In this document: positions 1 through 8,470 of the stretch, piece by piece
Layout of the letters: each line of letters opens with the position of its first letter
Position numbering within the stretch: the first letter of the stretch is position 1
Source of the DNA: Atlantibacter subterraneus
Lineage (GTDB): Bacteria > Pseudomonadota > Gammaproteobacteria > Enterobacterales > Enterobacteriaceae
DNA: 64,000 bases
Assembly (NCBI RefSeq): GCF_027853245.1
Contig: NZ_JAPTZM010000003.1
Direction: 5' to 3' (one strand)
The notes under the pieces: generated by a model
Databases searched by the model: none
Told to the model about the DNA's origin: nothing
The model's input: the letters and a program-made list of their open reading frames with translations, nothing else
Translations under genes and position numbers: made by a program

Positions 1-1
1 G

Positions 2-535
2 CGCCAGACCCCGGCTGATGCCAAAGAAGTCTATCCGGTCGCGCCTGCGCCGCTGGGCAACCTCGGCACCGTTTATCCTGCCACCAAACTGGCTGTAGTC
101 GGTAAATCCGGCGATGCGCGTGAAGTGGAAATTACCGGTAGCCAGATGCAGGGTGCAGAGCAGGTGATTTACCTGTCGGCTGGCCAACGTCTGGTGCTGG
201 CGACGCTGACCGAAGAGGGCCAGAAAGCCGTTAAGGTTTCCAGCGACTGGGAAAAAGATCCGTATGGCAACGCCTGGCGTAGCGTATCGCTGCGCGCGCC
301 GCTCGCCGAACCGGCGCTGGGCAAACCTGACGAGATTTGGAACTACGCCAAAACCCTCGACCAGGCGTACTGCTCCGGCTGCCACGCCCCGATTTCATCC
401 GAGCATTACACCCTCAACGCCTGGCCTTCCGTAGCAAAAGGAATGGGTGCGAGAACCGATATCAGCGCTGAGGATTTAGACATCCTGACCCGCTGGTTCC
501 AGTACCACGCTAAAGATATCGCCACCAGGGAATAA
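2..535 (+). CDS. torY: TorY-like pentaheme c-type cytochrome, C-terminal part
   Basis: The reading frame is open from the left edge, so the N-terminus and the four NapC/NirT-type haems expected of this family lie outside the window. The 177 visible codons correspond to the C-terminal extension of TorC/TorY cytochromes, with one haem-binding motif, CSGCH, encoded at 371-385. This is the fifth haem, which passes electrons to the partner terminal reductase. The gene ends 28 nt before the ATG of torZ, so the two very likely form an operon that passes quinol electrons to periplasmic N-/S-oxide reduction. TorY rather than TorC is chosen because the downstream enzyme is closer to TorZ than to TorA. 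Confidence 0.85.
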   Translation, partial: RQTPADAKEVYPVAPAPLGNLGTVYPATKLAVVGKSGDAREVEITGSQMQGAEQVIYLSAGQRLVLATLTEEGQKAVKVSSDWEKDPYGNAWRSVSLRAPLAEPALGKPDEIWNYAKTLDQAYCSGCHAPISSEHYTLNAWPSVAKGMGARTDISAEDLDILTRWFQYHAKDIATRE

Positions 536-563
536 CAGAAAAAGGATTAATAAAGGAGAACCT

Positions 564-3011
564 ATGAATCTTACACGACGCAATTTTATTAAATATGCTG
601 GCGGCTCCGCCGGTGCGATGATGATTACCTCCGCCATCCCAATGCAGGCCTGGGCAGCGGAAGCGCCGGGCAACGCTATCCTGACCGCCGGACGCTGGGG
701 CGCGATGTATATCGAAGTTAAAGACGGCAAAATTGTTTCTTCACGCGGTGCGCTGGCGAAAACCATTCCTAACTCGCTGCAAACCACCGCACCGGACCAG
801 GCTCATACCCCGTGCCGCATTAAGTATCCAATGGTGCGTAAAGGCTTCCTGAACGCGCCGGGCAAACCAGATGGCAAACGCGGCAGAGATGAGTTTGTGC
901 GCGTTTCCTGGGAAGATGCCCTGAAACTGATCCACGAACAGCATGCGCGTATTCGTACCGAGCATGGCCCGTCTTCAATTTTCGCAGGCTCCTACGGCTG
1001 GCGCTCCAGCGGCGTGCTGCATAAAGCACAGACCCTGCTGCAACGCTATATGAGCATGGCGGGGGGCTATACCGGCCATACCGGCGACTACTCAACCGGC
1101 GCGGCGCAGGTGATCATGCCGCACGTGGTAGGCTCTGTGGAAGTGTACGAACAGCAGACCGTCTGGCCGGTGGTGCTGGAGCACAGCCAGGTGGTGGTGC
1201 TGTGGGGCTTAAACCCGCTTAACACCCTGAAAATTGCCTGGAGCAGTACCGACGAGCAGGGGCTGGAGTACTTCAACAAGCTGAAAGCGTCCGGTAAAAC
1301 GGTTATCGCCATCGATCCGATTCGTTCCGAAACCATCGATTTCTTCGGCGACAAAGCGCAGTGGATTGCGCCGAACATGGGCACCGACGTGGCGATGATG
1401 CTGGGTATCGCTAACGTGCTGGTGGAAAAAGGCTTGCACGATAAAGCCTTCCTGGAAAAATACACCACCGGCTACAGCGAATTTGAAGCCTATCTGACCG
1501 GTAAGAGTGATAACACGCCGAAAACCCCGGCCTGGGCCGAGAAGATTTGCGGCGTTCCGGCGAAGCAGATGGAAATCCTGGCGGAAATTTTCGCCAAAAA
1601 CAGAACCATGCTGATGGGCGGCTGGGGCATTCAGCGTCAGCAGTATGGCGAACAGCGTCACTGGATGCTGGTGACACTGGCGGCAATGCTCGGCCAGATT
1701 GGTACCGAAGGCGGCGGTTTCGGCTTCTCTTACCATTACTCCAACGGCGGCAACCCGACCCGCAGCGGCGGCGTGCTGTCGGCCATTTCCGCCAAGATTG
1801 CCGGCGGCTCTTCCGCTGGTAACGACTGGGCAACGTCCGATGCGGTGGAAGCCTTCCCGGTAGCGCGTATCGTTGAAGCGCTGGAAAACCCCGGCGGCAA
1901 ATACCAGCATAACGGTAAAGAACAAACCTTCCCGGATCTGCGGATGATCTGGTGGGCCGGCGGCGGCAACTTTACCCATCACCAGGATACCAACCGCCTG
2001 GTGAAAGCCTGGCAGAAGCCAGAAATGGTGGTGATCTCCGAGTGCTACTGGACGGCGGCAGCCAAGCATGCCGATATCGTTCTGCCGATCACTACTTCGT
2101 TCGAGCGTAACGACCTGACCATGACCGGTGACTACAGTAATCAGCACCTGGTACCGATGAAGCAGGTTATCGAACCGCAGTTCGAAGCGCGTAACGATTT
2201 CGACGTGTTCGCAGACATGGCGGAACTGCTGAAGCCTGGCGGCAAAGCGGCCTACACCGAAGGCAAGAGCGAAATGGACTGGCTGCGCGAGTTCTACGAG
2301 GTGGCGCAGAAAGGCGCGCGTCAGCAGCGCGTCAACATGCCGCAGTTCACCGCATTCTGGGAAGCCAACAAGCTGATCGAAATGCGTAAGAACCCGAAAG
2401 AAGAAGCCTTTGTACGCTATGCCGATTTCCGTAAAGATCCGGTGATGAACCCGCTGGGCACCCCGAGCGGCAAAATCGAGATCTACTCGAAAACCATTGA
2501 AGGCTTTAACTATAAGGATTGCCCGGCGCACCCGACCTGGCTGGAGCCGGACGAGTGGGCAGGCAACGCCAAAGAGGGCGAACTGCAGCTGCTGACCGCG
2601 CACCCGGCGCACCGCTTGCACAGCCAGCTCAACTACGCCGCGCTGCGTAAAGAGTATGCGGTGGCCAACCGCGAGCCGATCTACATCCATCCGGAAGATG
2701 CCAAAAAACGCGGCATTGCCGATGGCGATCTGGTACGCGTCTGGAACGCTCGCGGCCAGGTGTTGACCGGTGCGAAAGTTACCGACGGCATCAAGCAGGG
2801 CGTGGTGTGTATCCATGAAGGCGCATGGCCGGATCTGGATTACGCAGGCACCGGGATTTGTAAAAACGGTGGGGCCAACGTGCTCACCAAAGACATCCCG
2901 ACCTCGCGTCTGGCGAACGGCTGCGCGGGTAACACCGCGCTGGTGATGGCGGAGAAATACACCGGTCCAGCGCTGGAGCTGACCGCGTTTACCCCGCCGA
3001 TGGGCGCGTAA
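564..3011 (+). CDS. torZ: trimethylamine-N-oxide reductase TorZ (molybdopterin)
   Basis: This periplasmic Mo-bis-MGD terminal reductase acts on N-oxides and S-oxides such as TMAO and biotin sulfoxide. The 815 residues match E. coli TorZ (about 809) over the whole length. A twin-arginine signal (TRRNFIK, residues 4-10) is followed by a hydrophobic stretch and an AWA-type cleavage region near residue 32. Ser177 in GDYSTGAAQ is the expected molybdenum ligand of the DMSO-reductase family. The start has a good ribosome site (AAGGAG, spacing about 5). It is cotranscribed with the upstream cytochrome gene. In E. coli torYZ lies between cmoB and cutC, whereas here it sits next to tyrP. Confidence 0.95.
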   Translation: MNLTRRNFIKYAGGSAGAMMITSAIPMQAWAAEAPGNAILTAGRWGAMYIEVKDGKIVSSRGALAKTIPNSLQTTAPDQAHTPCRIKYPMVRKGFLNAPGKPDGKRGRDEFVRVSWEDALKLIHEQHARIRTEHGPSSIFAGSYGWRSSGVLHKAQTLLQRYMSMAGGYTGHTGDYSTGAAQVIMPHVVGSVEVYEQQTVWPVVLEHSQVVVLWGLNPLNTLKIAWSSTDEQGLEYFNKLKASGKTVIAIDPIRSETIDFFGDKAQWIAPNMGTDVAMMLGIANVLVEKGLHDKAFLEKYTTGYSEFEAYLTGKSDNTPKTPAWAEKICGVPAKQMEILAEIFAKNRTMLMGGWGIQRQQYGEQRHWMLVTLAAMLGQIGTEGGGFGFSYHYSNGGNPTRSGGVLSAISAKIAGGSSAGNDWATSDAVEAFPVARIVEALENPGGKYQHNGKEQTFPDLRMIWWAGGGNFTHHQDTNRLVKAWQKPEMVVISECYWTAAAKHADIVLPITTSFERNDLTMTGDYSNQHLVPMKQVIEPQFEARNDFDVFADMAELLKPGGKAAYTEGKSEMDWLREFYEVAQKGARQQRVNMPQFTAFWEANKLIEMRKNPKEEAFVRYADFRKDPVMNPLGTPSGKIEIYSKTIEGFNYKDCPAHPTWLEPDEWAGNAKEGELQLLTAHPAHRLHSQLNYAALRKEYAVANREPIYIHPEDAKKRGIADGDLVRVWNARGQVLTGAKVTDGIKQGVVCIHEGAWPDLDYAGTGICKNGGANVLTKDIPTSRLANGCAGNTALVMAEKYTGPALELTAFTPPMGA

Positions 3012-3026
3012 TCGCGTAACTAAAAA

Positions 3027-3056
3027 GGGCGGAAACTTCAGTTTCCGCCCTTTTTT
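3027..3056. terminator. bidirectional terminator between torZ and tyrP
   Basis: A perfect 10-bp stem (GGGCGGAAAC / GTTTCCGCCC) with a 4-nt loop is followed by TTTTTT for torZ. On the other strand it is followed by an A/T run, so it can also stop tyrP transcripts. The tyrP stop codon lies inside the T tract of this hairpin. Confidence 0.9.
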
Positions 3057-4266
3057 ATCCCGCTTCCGGCAACAGCCCGGTGGCAATCAATGCCTGAATC
3101 ACAATAATCCCGATGCCGCAGGCGAATATCAGCGCCAGTAGCGGCGTCCCGCCCATCACTCGATACCCGGCCCCACTGTGCTGTTGACGGCTTTTCCACA
3201 CCAGCAGCGAGGGAATAATCAGCGCCAGGATCGCCAGCGCCACTCCGGCATAGCCCAGCGCCATCACAAATCCCTGCGGATAAAACAGCGCGAAAACCAG
3301 CGGCGGCGCGAAGGTGATTAATCCGCTCTGAATGCGCCCGGAGGCTTTGCGGCTGCGCTGGAACAGATCGCTCAGATAATCGAACAGCCCTAACGACACG
3401 CCGAGAAACGACGTCGCCAGCGCCAAATCGGCAAACAGATGCACCGCCAGCTCTACGTGCGGGCTGGCGACCACTTCACGTACCGCCTGCAACAGGCCGT
3501 TTAATCCGCTGTGATTGGCGATAAGCCCGCTGAAGGTGGCGGAATCAATGGCGCCCAGCGTCGCCAACTGCCAGAAGATGTAGGCCACCAGCGGGATCGC
3601 GCTCCCGGTGATAAATACCAGCCGCAACTTGCGCAAATCGCCATTCAGATAGCTGACCACGCTCGGCACGCTGCCGTGAAAGCCAAACGAGGTGAAAATA
3701 ACCGGGATCGCCGACAGCGCCAGGCCTTTTTCCAGCGGCATTGTCAGCAGATTAGCCTGGTGAATATGCGGCATCATCAGCGCCAGCATCACCACCAACA
3801 GAACAATTTTGGCGCTGAACAGCAGGCGGTTAAACATATCCACCATATGGGTGCCGATACAGACAATACCGCCCGCCACGAGGGTAAACATCAGCACGCC
3901 GCTGGTAGGAGTGATTGACGTTGATAGCCACTGCGACAGGCTGGACGCCAGCAGTTCTCCCGCGCCGCTGATATAGGCGGCGGTCAGGGCATACATCAGA
4001 AACAGCATACTGAAGCCGGTCAGCCACTGCCCGTACTTGCCCAGATAGCGGCGCGCCAGCGAGCCGAGGCCCGTATCGGCTGGTACATGTTGATACACCT
4101 CTACCAGCAGCAGCGCGGTATAGCACATCAGTGCCCATAAACCGACCAGTAAGATAAACGTTACACCAAAACCTACGCCAGCCGCCGCCAGCGGCATCGC
4201 CAACATTCCCGCGCCAATTGTGGTGCCTGCGACGATGAAAGTACTGCCAAGAGTGCGATTCTTCAC
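3055..4266 (-). CDS. tyrP: tyrosine-specific transporter TyrP
   Basis: This inner-membrane proton symporter for tyrosine belongs to the hydroxy/aromatic amino acid permease family (Mtr, TnaB, TyrP). Its 403 residues equal the E. coli length. The sequence is hydrophobic throughout, consistent with about 11 membrane segments, and opens with the family-typical GTTIGAGMLAMPLA segment in the first helix. The neighbour yecH is divergent, as in E. coli. The intergenic space contains TGTAAA/TTTACA-like half-sites compatible with TyrR control (see separate entry). Confidence 0.95.
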   Translation of the reverse strand: MKNRTLGSTFIVAGTTIGAGMLAMPLAAAGVGFGVTFILLVGLWALMCYTALLLVEVYQHVPADTGLGSLARRYLGKYGQWLTGFSMLFLMYALTAAYISGAGELLASSLSQWLSTSITPTSGVLMFTLVAGGIVCIGTHMVDMFNRLLFSAKIVLLVVMLALMMPHIHQANLLTMPLEKGLALSAIPVIFTSFGFHGSVPSVVSYLNGDLRKLRLVFITGSAIPLVAYIFWQLATLGAIDSATFSGLIANHSGLNGLLQAVREVVASPHVELAVHLFADLALATSFLGVSLGLFDYLSDLFQRSRKASGRIQSGLITFAPPLVFALFYPQGFVMALGYAGVALAILALIIPSLLVWKSRQQHSGAGYRVMGGTPLLALIFACGIGIIVIQALIATGLLPEAG

Positions 4267-4347
4267 GCTTCCCTCTGAGAGAAATGAATTCCTTATTGAA
4301 TTATGCGGCGCAGGGTATGTGAAAAATAGTATCTCGTCAAATTTGAG

Positions 4348-4380
4348 TTACGGTAAACGTAACGTAATATTTACACATTG
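4348..4380 (-). promoter_or_regulatory. possible TyrR box region upstream of tyrP
   Basis: Read on the minus strand, the stretch upstream of tyrP contains TGTAAATATTACGTTACG followed by GTTTACC, that is, TGTAAA-type half-sites resembling tandem TyrR boxes (consensus TGTAAA-N6-TTTACA). The match is partial and the assignment rests mainly on the known TyrR control of tyrP in E. coli. Confidence 0.4.
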
Positions 4381-4472
4381 AAAGATGTATCATAAATGCC
4401 GTTTCTTGCGGCGTGACAAGATCCGCCTGGCAAAGAGGGCGTATCCTGCGTTTTTTTAGCGGAGAGAAAACG

Positions 4473-4712
4473 ATGACATCCATTCACGGTCATGAAGTGT
4501 TAACGATGATGCTGGCGGACGGCCAGTCCTGGACAACGGAACGGCTGGTCGCTGCGATTGAAGAAAAATTCGGTCAGGCGGCGCGCTTTTATACCTGCTC
4601 CGCAGAAGGAATGACGGCGGTAGAATTAGTGGAATTTCTGGCGGCGCGCGGAAAATTTATTCCGGCAGATGAAGGGTTCGTGACCCATAAAAGCAAAATC
4701 TGCAATCATTAA
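4473..4712 (+). CDS. yecH: YecH family protein (DUF2492)
   Basis: This 79-residue cytosolic protein has the same length as E. coli YecH and shares the MTSIHGHEVL start, the HTCSAEGMTA-like centre (YTCSAEGMTA here) and the SKICNH tail. The conserved His and Cys residues (HGH, TCS, KIC) suggest metal binding, but the function is not established. The ATG at 4473 is chosen because GGAGAG lies just upstream and it reproduces the family length. A longer in-frame start at 4413 is not needed. It is convergent with ftnA. Confidence 0.85.
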   Translation: MTSIHGHEVLTMMLADGQSWTTERLVAAIEEKFGQAARFYTCSAEGMTAVELVEFLAARGKFIPADEGFVTHKSKICNH

Positions 4713-4714
4713 CA

Positions 4715-4737
4715 AAGCGGGCGCAAAGGCCCGCTTA
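4715..4737. terminator. hairpin between convergent yecH and ftnA
   Basis: AAGCGGGC and GCCCGCTT form an 8-bp stem in the gap between the two stop codons. The T tract is weak on both strands, so termination strength is uncertain. Confidence 0.55.
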
Positions 4738-4742
4738 ATTAT

Positions 4743-5240
4743 TTATGCCTGCGCATCCAGAGTTGCCAGCTCTTTATCAACGAAATAAAGCCCTTCGTTG
4801 CTTTTACCTACCAGACGTAATTTATCGATTACCGATTTAAACAGTTTTTCTTCTTCATGCTGTTCGGCAACGTACCATTGCAGGAAATTAAAGGTCGGAT
4901 AATCCTGGCTGACCATTGCCGTGTGGGCCAGTTCATTAATCTGGCGGGTAATTAACTGCTCGTGTTCATAAGTGGCGTTAAATAACTCGTCAAGAGAAGC
5001 GTATTCCGCGAACGGGCTGGCTATCTGCTTGATTTGCGGCAGGCTACCGGTATCGGTCAGATAATCGAACAGACGCTGCATATGGCCCATCTCTTCCTGC
5101 GCGTGACGACGTAAAAATGCCGCTGCGCCTTCAAAGCTGTGATAGCTGCACCAGGCGCTCATTTGTTGATAGAGCAGAGATGAAAATAATTCCAGATTCA
5201 TTTGCTCATTTAATTTTTCAAACATTTCAGGTTTAAGCAT
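4743..5240 (-). CDS. ftnA: non-haem ferritin FtnA
   Basis: This cytosolic iron-storage ferritin forms a 24-mer that oxidises Fe(II) and stores a ferric mineral core. It is 165 residues, the same as E. coli FtnA. The four-helix bundle carries the ferroxidase ligands at the expected places: Glu17 (NLELFSSLLYQQ) and Glu50/His53 (QEEMGH). The upstream AT-rich region includes TAATTAAAATCATTA-like stretches that could be degenerate Fur sites, but none is clear enough to call. The E. coli neighbours yecH and yecR flank it. Confidence 0.95.
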   Translation of the reverse strand: MLKPEMFEKLNEQMNLELFSSLLYQQMSAWCSYHSFEGAAAFLRRHAQEEMGHMQRLFDYLTDTGSLPQIKQIASPFAEYASLDELFNATYEHEQLITRQINELAHTAMVSQDYPTFNFLQWYVAEQHEEEKLFKSVIDKLRLVGKSNEGLYFVDKELATLDAQA

Positions 5241-5448
5241 ACGTGCTCCGAATCAAAGGGCAGGGCGTCATTTTTGGCTACTATAATTTGTTATTAATTC
5301 ATTTGCAAAAAGTAAAGCAAAAGAAATTAATAAGTAAAAATGCAAATGGTAATTAAAATCATTAAATAAAAAAGCCGCGGCAATATCGACAAATAACAAT
5401 GAAGTATTAAGCGAAATTAGCGGGGGATAATTGTCGTCTTGCTAAGTG

Positions 5449-5479
5449 AAAAAGCAGCACCGTAGCGTGCTGCTTTTTA
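5449..5479 (-). terminator. terminator of yecR
   Basis: A stem AAAAAGCAGCA / TGCTGCTTTTT lies immediately after the yecR stop codon, and the T run is on the minus strand in the sense of yecR transcription. Transcripts from the other strand could also stop here. Confidence 0.75.
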
Positions 5480-5812
5480 TTAATAAACAGGCTGGGTGGC
5501 GGGTAACGCCACGCCCTGGCACTGATAATTCAGGGTCACGCTTTCGTTCAGACACTGGGTTCCGCTAATCACGCTACAGGTATAAATCGGGTCGCCATAG
5601 CGTACCGCACGATCGTATCCCCAGTTCTGGCACTGTTTTGTGGCGGTAGAGAGTGCCAGATAATCGTCTATTCTGGCCCGTTGCAGCGCGGGGACGTCAA
5701 AACCCAGCTGTACCAGCCCCATCATTTGATTGCCGCCGGTCACCTCTGGATCCTTAGTGATAGTGCAGCCGGCGAGGCTCAGAAAAAATAGTGCCGCTAG
5801 CGGTCGAAACAT
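5480..5812 (-). CDS. yecR: YecR-family lipoprotein
   Basis: This is a small lipoprotein of about 110 residues. The N-terminus is a type II signal peptide ending in the lipobox LAGC, so Cys should be lipidated and the mature protein anchored in the envelope. Two further Cys pairs (TKQCQNWGY, YTCSV, TQCLN, YQC) are typical of the YecR family and may form disulfides. The ATG at 5812 has GGAAA upstream with good spacing. A start four codons earlier lacks a ribosome site. In E. coli yecR is linked to flagellar regulation, but no flagellar genes are visible here. Confidence 0.75.
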   Translation of the reverse strand: MFRPLAALFFLSLAGCTITKDPEVTGGNQMMGLVQLGFDVPALQRARIDDYLALSTATKQCQNWGYDRAVRYGDPIYTCSVISGTQCLNESVTLNYQCQGVALPATQPVY

Positions 5813-5949
5813 GGCGATTTCCATCAGAGTAACATACCGCCATCATCGCACAGCGTCTGTCATTCAATGGGTTAAATAGCGCCCGTTGCCACGCTTATCT
5901 GTGCTTATCGCCCGACGTGGGCAGACGAAAATGTGAACCAGTATTAATT

Positions 5950-5969
5950 TATAAAACATTTTTTCATTT
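5950..5969 (+). promoter_or_regulatory. KdgR-like operator upstream of the RpiB/LacAB isomerase gene
   Basis: TATAAAACATTTTTTCATTT fits the published KdgR consensus (AATRAAACRNTGTTTYRTTT) at all but two positions. It lies about 75 nt before the ATG of the sugar-phosphate isomerase gene. KdgR represses pectin/hexuronate catabolic genes in enterobacteria. Binding here is inferred from sequence only. Confidence 0.55.
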
Positions 5970-6044
5970 ATTCTGAAAGTGTGTTTGCCAGATGGTATTG
6001 TGCCGCTATCATAAGCAACTTAAGACATAAGCTGGAGAAAACCG

Positions 6045-6683
6045 ATGAAAATTGCACTGATGATGGAAAACAGCCAGGCGGCGAAAAACCCCATCATTCT
6101 CAACGAACTGAACGCAGTGGCCGATGAGAAAGGGTATTCGGTCTTTAACGTAGGGATGAACGGCGAAAACGATCACCATCTGACCTATATCCACCTGGGC
6201 ATCATGGCCAGCATCCTGCTGAATGCCAAAGCGGTGGATTTTGTGGTGACCGGTTGTGGCACCGGCCAGGGCGCGCTGATGTCGTTGAACATTCATCCGG
6301 GCGTGGTCTGCGGCTACTGCATCGATCCGGCGGACGCATTTTTGTTCTCCCAGATCAACAACGGTAACGCGCTGGCGCTGCCGTTCGCCAAAGGTTTTGG
6401 CTGGGGCGCAGAACTCAACGTGCGCTTCATTTTTGAAAAAGCCTTTACTGGCCGCAAAGGGGAAGGCTATCCGCCGGAGCGTAAAGAGCCGCAGGTTCGC
6501 AACGCAGGCATTCTGAACCAGGTAAAAGCTGCCGTGGTAAAAGAGAATTATCTCGATACGCTGCGCGCTATCGACCCGGAACTGGTGAAAACCGCGGTTT
6601 CCGGCGAGCGCTTCCAGCAGTGCCTGTTCGAAAATGGCCAGGATAAAGAGATCGTCGCTTTCGTGCGCGAGATCCTGGGCTAA
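6045..6683 (+). CDS. RpiB/LacA/LacB family sugar-phosphate isomerase
   Basis: This 212-residue cytosolic protein has the RpiB/LacAB fold. The N-terminal MKIALMMENSQA strand starts the Rossmann-like domain, and VVTGCGTGQG carries the Cys and glycine-rich phosphate loop typical of these isomerases. It is longer than RpiB (about 150), with a C-terminal helical extension. The substrate cannot be read from the sequence. The KdgR-like box upstream suggests an aldo-keto isomerisation in uronate or deoxy-sugar catabolism rather than ribose-5-phosphate metabolism, but this is inference. A good ribosome site (CTGGAGAAA) precedes the ATG. I know of no E. coli K-12 orthologue at this place. It is monocistronic and ends in a strong terminator. 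Confidence 0.8.
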   Translation: MKIALMMENSQAAKNPIILNELNAVADEKGYSVFNVGMNGENDHHLTYIHLGIMASILLNAKAVDFVVTGCGTGQGALMSLNIHPGVVCGYCIDPADAFLFSQINNGNALALPFAKGFGWGAELNVRFIFEKAFTGRKGEGYPPERKEPQVRNAGILNQVKAAVVKENYLDTLRAIDPELVKTAVSGERFQQCLFENGQDKEIVAFVREILG

Positions 6684-6690
6684 TCGCTTT

Positions 6691-6719
6691 ACGGCGTCGT
6701 TCAGGCGACGCCGTTTATT
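6691..6719 (+). terminator. terminator after the isomerase gene
   Basis: A perfect 9-bp stem (ACGGCGTCG / CGACGCCGT) with a 6-nt loop is followed by TTTATTT. It lies between convergent genes and may serve both. Confidence 0.8.
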
Positions 6720-8131
6720 TACCCCTTTGAAGAAACCTGGCTACCGGCCTTCGCCGATAACCGCAGCGTATCCACCATACCGGCCAGACAAATCAGGGCG
6801 ATAAACACAAACGCCAGCCGAAAACCCATTCCCTGTGCGGTAGTCATATCCAGCCATTGCGCCAGCTTATCTCCCAGCCGAATACTAATCGCTCCAAGCG
6901 TGATCCCTAACCCTACTGCCAGCTGCGATGCGGTACTGAACAGCGTGTTGGCGTAACTCATCTCTTTAGGCGGCACGTCTGCGAAGGCGAGGGTGCTGAC
7001 GCCGGTGAACTGAATCGAACGGAACACACCGCCGAGATACAGGATCAGCAGGATCAGCCACACCGGCGTGTGCGGCGTGAGCAGCGCGCAGGCGATTAAC
7101 GACAGCACATTCAGCAGGCCGTTAATCAGCAGCAGCTTTTTAAACCCCAGCCAGCGGATCAGCGGCGTGGTAGCGGGTTTAATGGTGAGGTTTCCGACAA
7201 ACACCGCCAGCACCAGCAGCCCGGAATGAAACGCGTCCATACCGAAACCCACCTGGAACATCAGCGGTAGCATAAAAGGCACTGCGCTGATGGAGGCGCG
7301 GAATAGCGAACCCCCATACATCGTCACGGCGAAAGTCTTTATCTTCAGCGCATCCATGCGGATCATCGGCCAGGCGCTACGGCGGAAATGCCGCAGGGAA
7401 AAGCCCAACGCCGCGATGCCGATCGCCATTAACCCAACGGCTAACCACACGTCCGGCTGCTGCGCGCCGAATATTTTCATCCCATACACCAGGCTTATCA
7501 TTGCCACGCCGGTGCTGATAAAACCCACGCCGTCGAAAGGGCGACGCTCGCTATCCGTTAGCGTGGGAATAAGCCGCCACGCCAGCGCCATGGCGATCAG
7601 CCCGAGCGGTAGATTGATATAGAAAATCCAGCGCCAGTCGGCATAGCTGGTAATAAACCCGCCGAGCGGCGGCCCGATAATCGGCGCAACCAGCGCAGGC
7701 CACGTCAGGGTAGCAATCGCTTTGATCAACTGATTTTTGGGCGTGGTACGCAATACCGCCAGCCTGCCTACCGGCACCATCAGCGCGCCGCCGATCCCCT
7801 GAATCACCCGCATGGCCACAAAGGCTTCGAGGCTTTGCGCCATCCCGCAAAACACCGATGACAGCGTGAATATCGCCAGCGCAAGGGTGAATACCGAACG
7901 CGCGCCGAACCGGTCGGCTATCCAGCCGCTGGCAGGGATAAACACCGCGAGGGTCAGTAAATAGGCGCTGATACCGATATTAAGATCCACGGCTTCGACG
8001 CCAAAAGTGCGCGCCATTTCTGGCAGAGCGGTGGCAATCACCGTTCCGTCGAGAAACTCCATAAAGAAAGCGCCCGCAACCAGCAGCGCCGTGGGGGAAA
8101 GGCCGCGTTGCGACGAGGAGACTTCAGCCAT
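6719..8131 (-). CDS. MFS transporter, DHA2-type multidrug exporter (MdtD/HsrA-like)
   Basis: This 470-residue inner-membrane protein has about 14 predicted helices, as in the DHA2 (EmrB/QacA) branch of the major facilitator superfamily. It carries the family motif LDGTVIATALP in helix 1, DRFGAR after helix 2, and the antiporter motif GPPLGG in helix 5. These mark a proton-driven drug or metabolite exporter. The substrate is unknown. There is no adjacent membrane-fusion partner or regulator, so it is a single-gene unit. An AT-rich region of about 200 bp separates its start from azuC. MdtD and HsrA are the nearest E. coli types I recognise, but it is not in the position of either. Confidence 0.85.
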   Translation of the reverse strand: MAEVSSSQRGLSPTALLVAGAFFMEFLDGTVIATALPEMARTFGVEAVDLNIGISAYLLTLAVFIPASGWIADRFGARSVFTLALAIFTLSSVFCGMAQSLEAFVAMRVIQGIGGALMVPVGRLAVLRTTPKNQLIKAIATLTWPALVAPIIGPPLGGFITSYADWRWIFYINLPLGLIAMALAWRLIPTLTDSERRPFDGVGFISTGVAMISLVYGMKIFGAQQPDVWLAVGLMAIGIAALGFSLRHFRRSAWPMIRMDALKIKTFAVTMYGGSLFRASISAVPFMLPLMFQVGFGMDAFHSGLLVLAVFVGNLTIKPATTPLIRWLGFKKLLLINGLLNVLSLIACALLTPHTPVWLILLILYLGGVFRSIQFTGVSTLAFADVPPKEMSYANTLFSTASQLAVGLGITLGAISIRLGDKLAQWLDMTTAQGMGFRLAFVFIALICLAGMVDTLRLSAKAGSQVSSKG

Positions 8132-8246
8132 CTTTTCCTTACCTGATTAAAAAAATTTTATAAAATTTAGTATTTATTTTATTGCTGTAATGTAATGATT
8201 TTTATTAATTATTTGCGACCAAACCGTTTGAGTATGAGTAAAATGA

Positions 8247-8262
8247 TGTGATATTCATCACA
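8247..8262 (+). promoter_or_regulatory. CRP site upstream of azuC
   Basis: TGTGATATTCATCACA is a perfect TGTGA-N6-TCACA palindrome. A second, weaker site (TGTGATGGTAGTCATA, 8277-8292) lies 30 bp downstream. That site sits between a possible -35 (TTGATT, 8269) and -10 (TATTAT, 8291). This is compatible with repression of the azuCR promoter by CRP, which is known for E. coli. Confidence 0.8.
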
Positions 8263-8350
8263 AAATGATTGATTTTTGTGATGGTAGTCATATTATTAGG
8301 CCATTGCGAAATCACCTGCACATAACAAACGTATAACAACGGAGCACACC

Positions 8351-8434
8351 ATGAAACTGCGCGCTATCCTGAAAAGCATGTTCAAAAATTACTGCAGCAC
8401 TTTCAAAGACGTCCCGCCGGGCGCGATGTTCTAA
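8351..8434 (+). CDS. azuC: small membrane-associated protein AzuC
   Basis: A 27-residue peptide begins MKLRAILKSMFKNYC and ends FKDVPPGAMF. It is nearly the same as the 28-residue E. coli AzuC, which is an amphipathic peripheral inner-membrane peptide reported to bind aerobic glycerol-3-phosphate dehydrogenase. The start is supported by CGGAG 7-8 nt upstream. The position next to yecJ is as in E. coli. It is followed within 15 nt by a strong terminator. Confidence 0.9.
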   Translation: MKLRAILKSMFKNYCSTFKDVPPGAMF

Positions 8435-8444
8435 GTTCTGCATA

Positions 8445-8470
8445 AAAAACCTGCTGCGGCAGGTTTTTTT
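8445..8470 (+). terminator. terminator of azuCR
   Basis: AAAAACCTGC-TGCG-GCAGGTTTTTTTT is a compact intrinsic terminator just after the azuC stop codon. Confidence 0.9.

Larger units (their letters stand above)
8303..8470 (+). ncRNA. azuR: AzuCR dual-function RNA (mRNA of AzuC and base-pairing sRNA)
   Basis: A short transcript is predicted from the TTGATT/16 nt/TATTAT promoter to the terminator at 8445-8470. In E. coli the equivalent RNA both encodes the peptide AzuC and acts as an sRNA that base-pairs with other mRNAs. The 5' end is estimated from the promoter and could be off by several nucleotides. The sRNA activity is carried over from E. coli, not visible here. Confidence 0.65.

Noticed and set aside
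1209..3086. A 625-codon open frame antisense to torZ
   Set aside because: It mirrors torZ, has no family signature or ribosome site, and torZ matches its own family from end to end.
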